Assembly: GCA_964655245.1 (NCBI GenBank)
Contig: CAZZLQ010000004.1
Span: forward strand, 1 to 64,000
Reading direction: 5' to 3'
DNA length: 64,000 bases
DNA from: JBEIHI01 sp964655245
GTDB taxonomy: Bacteria; Bdellovibrionota; UBA2394
Part shown: positions 59,363 through 64,000 of the stretch, piece by piece
Numbering within the stretch: the first letter of the stretch is position 1
Layout: each line of letters opens with the position of its first letter
Notes under the pieces: model-generated
Database searches by the model: none
The model's input: only the letters and a program-made list of their open reading frames with translations
What the model was told of the DNA's origin: nothing
Translations under genes and position numbers: made by a program

Positions 59363-60418
59363 ATGTCTGTTTTCAAGGCTTTCTTCAATTCTATTCAGGT
59401 TATTGCTGTCATTGGTGCTCTGACAGGGTGTGGAGCAGAGGAGGAGTTGCCTCCTGCTGTGATTAGTCCGACTTCTCCCGTTTCCGGGCCAGCGCCAAAC
59501 ACATTGATCAGATCGGACTTCGATCAAGATGCTTCTCCCGATTTTGTCATGACGTCTCAAGGCGTAATATCGATCTGGTTTATGAAGATTCTGAGCAATG
59601 TGCTGAGTCTTCAAAGCACCGCTCCTGTGGCGAGCATTCCCCCTGATTCTGCGGTCGTAGGATCGGCTGACTTTGATCGAGATGGAAAAATAGATCTCTT
59701 GATTTTGAATAACACTTCCAAAAAACTCTCGATTTTAAAACTGACCGGTGCAGCGGGATCAACCTATCAGTCCTCATTGCCCCTGACGACTTCCAACGGT
59801 GCTGCTGAGTTTTCGATTCCATCGAGCCATGTTGTGGCGGGTACTGTAGATTATGACTTTGATGGTGATCCCGACATTCTCATTTGGAACGCTTTAGCAG
59901 GAAATGATCTTCGAATCTTGAAGTTTCAGGGGCGTCAATTTGTCAGTGAGGAAGTCCTCGTTGACTCTGCGAATAATCCAGCAGGTCCTGGGGCAGAATA
60001 CCTGATCGTCGGTCTTTATGATTTCCCCTCTGAAAATCGTTGGAGAATTTTCTGGCAGGCCAAAACAAGTCATCCTACCGCTGGCACTGCAGGAACGATT
60101 TATCGCTGGTCGATGAATGGCAAACAGAAAGTCTCTGGAGAGACTGAGTCCGGCATCATCCGAAACGTGAGTGATCCGCTCACCCCGATCAACTTGAAAG
60201 CCGCCTCTCCTTGGGTAGTCGCAGGTGTTCGCAAGTATCCAGGGGATGCCTCGATCAGTATGATCTTGCAAAATCCAACGGCTCAGACTTCAAGCGCCTC
60301 TGACTACAAATATGTTCGTTGGAAGTTCAATGCCTCACTGGAGTACACGGGCTTTGAGTATGTGGCCGGAACAGCGTTGACCGTGGGCCAAACGCCTCCG
60401 TCAATTCAGCCCAATTAA
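59363..60418 (+). CDS. FG-GAP/VCBS-like repeat lipoprotein
   Basis: This 351-aa lipoprotein has a signal peptide ending in a perfect lipobox, LTGC. The body carries calcium-loop repeats of the FG-GAP type: DFDQDASPDFVM, DFDRDGKIDLLIL and DYDFDGDPDILIW. These suggest a beta-propeller on the envelope, and family members often bind surfaces or partners. A GAGG lies 10 bases before ATG 59363. It is a single gene. Its TAA shares TTAA with the convergent TPM gene stop. Confidence 0.82.
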   Translation: MSVFKAFFNSIQVIAVIGALTGCGAEEELPPAVISPTSPVSGPAPNTLIRSDFDQDASPDFVMTSQGVISIWFMKILSNVLSLQSTAPVASIPPDSAVVGSADFDRDGKIDLLILNNTSKKLSILKLTGAAGSTYQSSLPLTTSNGAAEFSIPSSHVVAGTVDYDFDGDPDILIWNALAGNDLRILKFQGRQFVSEEVLVDSANNPAGPGAEYLIVGLYDFPSENRWRIFWQAKTSHPTAGTAGTIYRWSMNGKQKVSGETESGIIRNVSDPLTPINLKAASPWVVAGVRKYPGDASISMILQNPTAQTSSASDYKYVRWKFNASLEYTGFEYVAGTALTVGQTPPSIQPN

Positions 60419-61032
60419 GAACCTCGTACTTTATCAGAAATCTCGTTTTGATTACTCGCTGATGCCGGAAAATGCGTCGAAAGCTCTACTTCGATTTCAT
60501 CAAGGGTTCGTAAGAAACTTTCCCCCGCAGATAACTGAGAGAAGTCATTGGCCAATTGCTGCCCAAGCAGAGCCCATCGACTGTCGGGAATGACTCTGAG
60601 TAAGCCTTTGTCTGCGAGAATAAAAGCAGAGCTCTCCATTTCTGATATGAAGATGAGAAGCCCCGTTCGATTCTTGGTGTTAAAAACCTCCTCCTGAAGA
60701 AACCACTGTGCGGCCTCATCTTGTACGGCTTCTAGAAAAACTCTTCGAGGAGTCAGCATGATGAGCAATCGTTTCCAGTGAAGAAGAAGCCAGGTCGCGA
60801 TCGATGCAGCAATTGAGAAAAACCAGTGTGATGCATGAATAGAAGTGGGGGATGAGAGGTAGAGAGCATAGAGGCAGATGATTCCGGCCATCACACTCAA
60901 ATTGAATCGCCATGCATAATAATCAGAAGATCTCTCGACAATCACAGGAACAATTTCAAGCTCGGATTTTCCCTCGATTTGAGAAATCTTTGCTTCGATC
61001 TTGTTTTTGAATTCATTCGTTAAATTTGACAT
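60415..61032 (-). CDS. TPM-domain membrane protein, domain split by two spans
   Basis: This 205-aa protein has SELEIVPVIVERSSDY, the beginning of a TPM (YgcG/Psb32-like) domain. It then has two spans (LSVMAGIICLYALYLSS and WFFSIAASIATWLLLHW), and resumes TPM-like sequence with TGLLIFISEMESSAFILAD. It has no signal peptide. It is the third gene of a lemA-TPM-TPM operon, starting four bases after the preceding gene's stop. The operon is widespread but its function is poorly defined. Confidence 0.82.
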   Translation of the reverse strand: MSNLTNEFKNKIEAKISQIEGKSELEIVPVIVERSSDYYAWRFNLSVMAGIICLYALYLSSPTSIHASHWFFSIAASIATWLLLHWKRLLIMLTPRRVFLEAVQDEAAQWFLQEEVFNTKNRTGLLIFISEMESSAFILADKGLLRVIPDSRWALLGQQLANDFSQLSAGESFLRTLDEIEVELSTHFPASASNQNEISDKVRGS

Positions 61033-61035
61033 AGA

Positions 61036-61761
61036 TCACCAACGTCCTGTGGCGCCGCCACCACTAAAGCCGCCACCGCCTCCGCTCCATCCACCACCTC
61101 CACCGAAGCCTCCAAAGCCACCTCCACCCCAAGAGCCGTATCGTCGATGCGAGTAGGCTCGAAAGCGGCTTGGGAAAATCATTCGGAGAATGAGCAGGCC
61201 CAGCATCAAAACGATAAATAGCAAATTGAACAGCAGTTGAGAGCGTCCGCTTTTTTGATGAGGCTTTGCTGGGAGTTCTTGCCCAGAGACAATTTGCTGA
61301 ATGGATCGAATGGCGTTTTGAAAACCTTCCAAATAGTTGCCCGCACGAAAGGAGGGAGTCATCCATCCGTCGATAATACGACCCGCCAACACGTCCGGGA
61401 TATCGCCCTCAAGTCCCTGGCCCACTTCGATGCGAACTTGCCGATCCTGCAAGGCCACCAGGATCAACACTCCATTGTCCTTTGAGGCGGTGCCGAGCTT
61501 CCACTGATCCGCTGCTCGGATGCTTAAGCCCTCGATGCTTTCGCCTTCGAGGCTCGGAATCGTCCAGATCTGAAACTGAATGGCATCTTTGAGACTGCGA
61601 ATCTGAGCAGCCAATTGAGCCTCATCTGAGGCGGAGAGGACTTGAGCCTGGTCGATCACAGGTCCCGAGAGGGCGGGGATCTCAATGGGCTTCGAATGCA
61701 AAAGACCAATCGGAGCCATCATCCCGAGCAAAAGTCCCGCTGGGAGGAGAAAACGCCGCAT
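61036..61761 (-). CDS. TPM-domain protein, YgcG-like, with Gly-rich tail
   Basis: This 241-aa protein has a signal peptide, a TPM domain (about 30-160: VIDQAQVLSASDEAQLAAQI, DNGVLILVALQDRQVRIEVGQGLEG) and one span (LLFNLLFIVLMLGLLILRMIF). It ends in a tail of glycine repeats (WGGGGFGGFGGGGGW and more). The tail is a known mark of YgcG-type proteins. The ATG overlaps the lemA stop at 61761. It probably faces the periplasm. A phosphatase role is proposed for some relatives. Confidence 0.9.
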   Translation of the reverse strand: MRRFLLPAGLLLGMMAPIGLLHSKPIEIPALSGPVIDQAQVLSASDEAQLAAQIRSLKDAIQFQIWTIPSLEGESIEGLSIRAADQWKLGTASKDNGVLILVALQDRQVRIEVGQGLEGDIPDVLAGRIIDGWMTPSFRAGNYLEGFQNAIRSIQQIVSGQELPAKPHQKSGRSQLLFNLLFIVLMLGLLILRMIFPSRFRAYSHRRYGSWGGGGFGGFGGGGGWSGGGGGFSGGGATGRW

Positions 61762-62360
61762 TAAAATTTCACTTCAGGAGCCTTTTGAAGCTCTTTCTCA
61801 TTTTCAACGGTGAACTGCGGCATCTTTTCGAACTTGAAGAAAACCGAGTTCGTTAGATTGGTGGGGAACACGGTGACCAGATTGTTGAAATTTTTCACTG
61901 ACTCAATGAATCTTTGTCGAGAAATGGTGATGCGATTCTCAGTTCCCTCGAGTTGAACCTGAAGATCTCGAAAGTTCTGATTCGCTTTGAGATCTGGATA
62001 TTGCTCGGCTACCACCATCAATCGAGACAGCGCGCCGGCAAGTCCAGCTTGAGCCTCTTGAAACTGCTTGATTGTATCTTGGTTGAGTTGATCGAACTTG
62101 ATTTGATTTTGTGTCGCTTTGGCTCGAGCCTCGACAACATTTTGAAGGGTTTGAGCTTCGTGTTTTGAATATCCCTTTACCGTTTCAACGAGATTAGGGA
62201 TGAGATCCGCTCGTCGTTGATACTGAGCTAAAACATCAGCCCAGCTGGCTTCGACCTCATTCTTTTGGCGAGGAATACTCTGGATGCCGCATCCGGAAAG
62301 CAGCCCTAGGTTAAGAACAAGAATTGCAGAAAACAAGACTTTAGCTTTGATCATCTTCAT
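61761..62360 (-). CDS. lemA: LemA-family lipoprotein
   Basis: This 199-aa protein has a lipobox LLSGC after a signal peptide and a long helical LemA domain: EASWADVLAQYQRRADLIPNLVETVKGY and ENRITISRQRFIESVKNFN. ATG 62360 is preferred to 62423, whose extra residues would run into the divergent SDR gene. A TATAAA box lies only a few bases before the ATG, so the leader would be very short. It leads the lemA-TPM-TPM operon. Confidence 0.92.
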   Translation of the reverse strand: MKMIKAKVLFSAILVLNLGLLSGCGIQSIPRQKNEVEASWADVLAQYQRRADLIPNLVETVKGYSKHEAQTLQNVVEARAKATQNQIKFDQLNQDTIKQFQEAQAGLAGALSRLMVVAEQYPDLKANQNFRDLQVQLEGTENRITISRQRFIESVKNFNNLVTVFPTNLTNSVFFKFEKMPQFTVENEKELQKAPEVKF

Positions 62361-62401
62361 ATTGCTTTTATAAACAAAGCCGAGACTTAGGAGAAGCGCG
62401 A

Positions 62402-63187
62402 ATGAGTGTATCAATGGATTCAATGATTCGAGAGCGATTGGCAGGACAAAGGGCTTTGATCACGGGAGCCAGCGCTGGAATTGGTAGGGCAACGGCTCTT
62501 CTTTTAGCCCACTACGGGGTTGAAGTTTTGGCTGTCGCTCGACGAAAAGATCGGCTGAACGAGCTTCAAAAGGCCCATTCTCTCATTGAGCCATTGGTTT
62601 GTGATGTCACAGATTCCTTGGATCCGATCGAGTCGATTTTAGCAAAAAAGGAAGTTCACATTTTGGTGAATAATGCAGGTCTTGCCAAGGGGCGCTCAGG
62701 GGTTCAGGACCTCAATGAGGAAGACTGGAAAACAATGATTGAAACCAATGTCCTTTCGCTCTTGCGGGTGACAAAGTTGCTCATTCCTCAAATGCTGAAG
62801 CGTGGCTGGGGGGACATTGTGAATCTGGGTTCGATTGCAGGTCTTCAATCCTATGGTGGTGGGTCGGTCTACTGTGGAACAAAGTTTGCGGTTCATGCGT
62901 TTTCAGAGGCCTGGCGACAGGACCTCATGGGAACAGATATTCGAGTGAGTGAAATCTGCCCTGGGATGGTGGAAACCGAATTCAGCTTGGTGCGATTCAA
63001 TCATGACGAAGAGAAGGCGAAGAAGGTTTATGACGGCGTTCGAGTGCTCAAGGCAGAAGATGTGGCACATTCAATTCTTTGGTCCGTTTCGCAGCCACGC
63101 CATGTTACTTTGCAAAACACGATTATCATGCCCACAGATCAGGGCGCTGTGGGGCAGATCTTCCGCGGACGAGAGAAGGCTCGTTAA
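62402..63187 (+). CDS. Short-chain dehydrogenase/reductase, YdfG-like
   Basis: This 261-aa NAD(P)-dependent SDR has TGASAGIGRA, VNNAG, the catalytic Ser (NLGSIAG) and YCGTKFA. The closing region HVTLQNTIIMPTDQGAVGQ is typical of the YdfG group, which acts on 3-hydroxy acids such as serine. AGGAG lies nearly 10 bases before the ATG. It is divergent from lemA across 41 bases and shares a TTAA stop overlap with fabD. Confidence 0.88.
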   Translation: MSVSMDSMIRERLAGQRALITGASAGIGRATALLLAHYGVEVLAVARRKDRLNELQKAHSLIEPLVCDVTDSLDPIESILAKKEVHILVNNAGLAKGRSGVQDLNEEDWKTMIETNVLSLLRVTKLLIPQMLKRGWGDIVNLGSIAGLQSYGGGSVYCGTKFAVHAFSEAWRQDLMGTDIRVSEICPGMVETEFSLVRFNHDEEKAKKVYDGVRVLKAEDVAHSILWSVSQPRHVTLQNTIIMPTDQGAVGQIFRGREKAR

Positions 63188-64000
63188 GGAATCTGATCAA
63201 GCGATTGAATCTCATCAAGAGGAACGCAGATGACGTCCGATGAAATCTTTTTGATGATTCCGGTGAGGACTTTTCCTGAGCCGACTTCGACAAATGTTTT
63301 GAAGCCATGCTCCATCGCATGACGAATACACTGCTCAAAACGCACGGCTTGAGAGACCTGATTCATAAGGTTCGTTTTGATTTCCTGAGCATCCCATTGC
63401 TCTCTGCTGGTGACGTTGGAGAGGACGGCCACTTGGGGCTTACTCCATTCAATTCTGTTCATCGCATCCATGAGCTTGAGGCCTGCTTGATTAAGCAGTG
63501 AGCAATGAAAGGGGCCCGAGACCTCGAGCTTGGTGCCCAATCGAATTCCAAACTCCTTGGCTCGTTTGCAGGCTTCATCAATGGCCTCGATGGATCCGGA
63601 GACGACAACCTGGCCCGGAGAGTTATAGACCGAGGGCTCAATGACTTTTTTGGTGGAAGCAGCAATCTCGGTGCAGAGTTTCTGCGCACTTTCCGGAGTC
63701 GCTCCAATCAGGGCCGCCATCCCGCCTTGGCCGAGGGGCACAGCTTCTTGCATGAGTTTGCCTCGCAGATTTACTAGCTTGACGGCATCTTGAAATCGAA
63801 TGGCCTCAGCGTGCACGAGGGCTGAGTACTCTCCCAGGGAGTGGCCTGTGGCCATACTTGCAGATTTACCTTTGGTTTTGAGCCAGCGGCTCATCGCGGT
63901 GCTGACGGTGAGCAGAGCGGGTTGAGTGATCGCAGTTTCCTTGAGTTTGTCAGCAGGACCATCTTTGATGATCTGGGAAAGAGAGAAGCCGATGTTGGCA
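63184..64000 (-). CDS. fabD: Malonyl-CoA:ACP transacylase FabD (5' end outside window)
   Basis: At least 271 residues are present and the frame stays open to the window edge. Upstream of an internal ATG at 63894 it reads DKLKETAITQPALLTVSTAM, the FabD N-terminal domain. The catalytic Ser is in GHSLGEYSALV, followed by GGMAALIG and SGPFHCSLL (catalytic His), and the C-terminal VEVGSGKVLTG is also present. It loads malonyl units onto ACP for fatty acid synthesis, downstream of the AccBC reaction. About 35-40 N-terminal residues are missing. Confidence 0.96.
   Translation of the reverse strand, partial: ANIGFSLSQIIKDGPADKLKETAITQPALLTVSTAMSRWLKTKGKSASMATGHSLGEYSALVHAEAIRFQDAVKLVNLRGKLMQEAVPLGQGGMAALIGATPESAQKLCTEIAASTKKVIEPSVYNSPGQVVVSGSIEAIDEACKRAKEFGIRLGTKLEVSGPFHCSLLNQAGLKLMDAMNRIEWSKPQVAVLSNVTSREQWDAQEIKTNLMNQVSQAVRFEQCIRHAMEHGFKTFVEVGSGKVLTGIIKKISSDVICVPLDEIQSLDQIP

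Noticed and set aside
1..64000. CRISPR arrays, insertion sequences, prophage, toxin-antitoxin or restriction modules
   Set aside because: No regularly spaced repeats, transposase, integrase or defence gene was seen.

Overview
The window looks like chromosomal DNA of a Gram-negative bacterium, most likely from the Bdellovibrionota/Deltaproteobacteria neighbourhood. The sequence shows lipoprotein signal peptides, a pilMNOPQ cluster with an outer-membrane secretin, a second Tad-type secretin, LivKHMGF, a KorA/KorB ferredoxin oxidoreductase, and a ruvCAB-yebC block. The taxonomic placement is inferred from gene content and style. No rRNA or other marker is present to fix it.

Layout. 1-6.2 kb: the 3' end of an unidentified gene, a zinc-ribbon/HtrA-type protease, and a divergent compact Tad-like operon (secretin, CpaF-type ATPase with an FHA-like N-terminus, TadB/C-type platform protein, FHA-like single-pass protein). 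6.2-9.1 kb: ruvB-ruvA-ruvC and yebC on the minus strand. 9.2-14.3 kb: a PpiC-type lipoprotein and livK-H-M-G-F for branched-chain amino acid or related uptake. 14.2-16 kb: a 578-aa secreted orphan. 16.1-19.1 kb: korA-korB. 19-23.2 kb: a GGDEF cyclase overlapping head-to-head with proline dehydrogenase and P5C dehydrogenase. 23.2-28.3 kb: a TSUP transporter, murF and two orphan membrane proteins. 28.3-40.3 kb: an ABC exporter, prepilin peptidase, PilS/PilR-like two-component pair, two pseudopilins, then pilMNOPQ. 40.3-44.9 kb: accB-accC and a large TPR protein. 44.9-45.3 kb: tRNA-Gly(CCC), a broken 14-nt copy of its 5' end and a palindromic intergenic element. 45.3-51.5 kb: an MFS transporter divergent from an orphan plus TetR gene, a SnoaL-like protein, kup and a thioredoxin-fold protein. 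51.5-57 kb: ddl, then the lipoate block lipA-E2-E3-lipB. 57-64 kb: a cNMP-binding protein, vanZ-like, miaB, an FG-GAP lipoprotein, the lemA/TPM operon, an SDR and the start-truncated fabD.

How it fits together. Two separate secretin systems (Tad-like and type IVa pilus) are present, with one prepilin peptidase, in the T4P block. Central carbon chemistry is represented twice: ferredoxin-linked KorAB, and lipoate-linked E2/E3 with both lipoate enzymes beside them but no E1. Genes are packed very tightly. Many starts overlap the preceding stop as ATGA, and six of nine convergent protein-gene pairs overlap at their stops, leaving no room for ordinary terminators. No CRISPR array, prophage, insertion sequence or defence island was seen. 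The most promising unusual items are the compact FHA-rich Tad-like operon, the T/G homopolymer tracts directly before pilO and pilP, the tRNA-adjacent scar, and the long hairpin abutting lipA.
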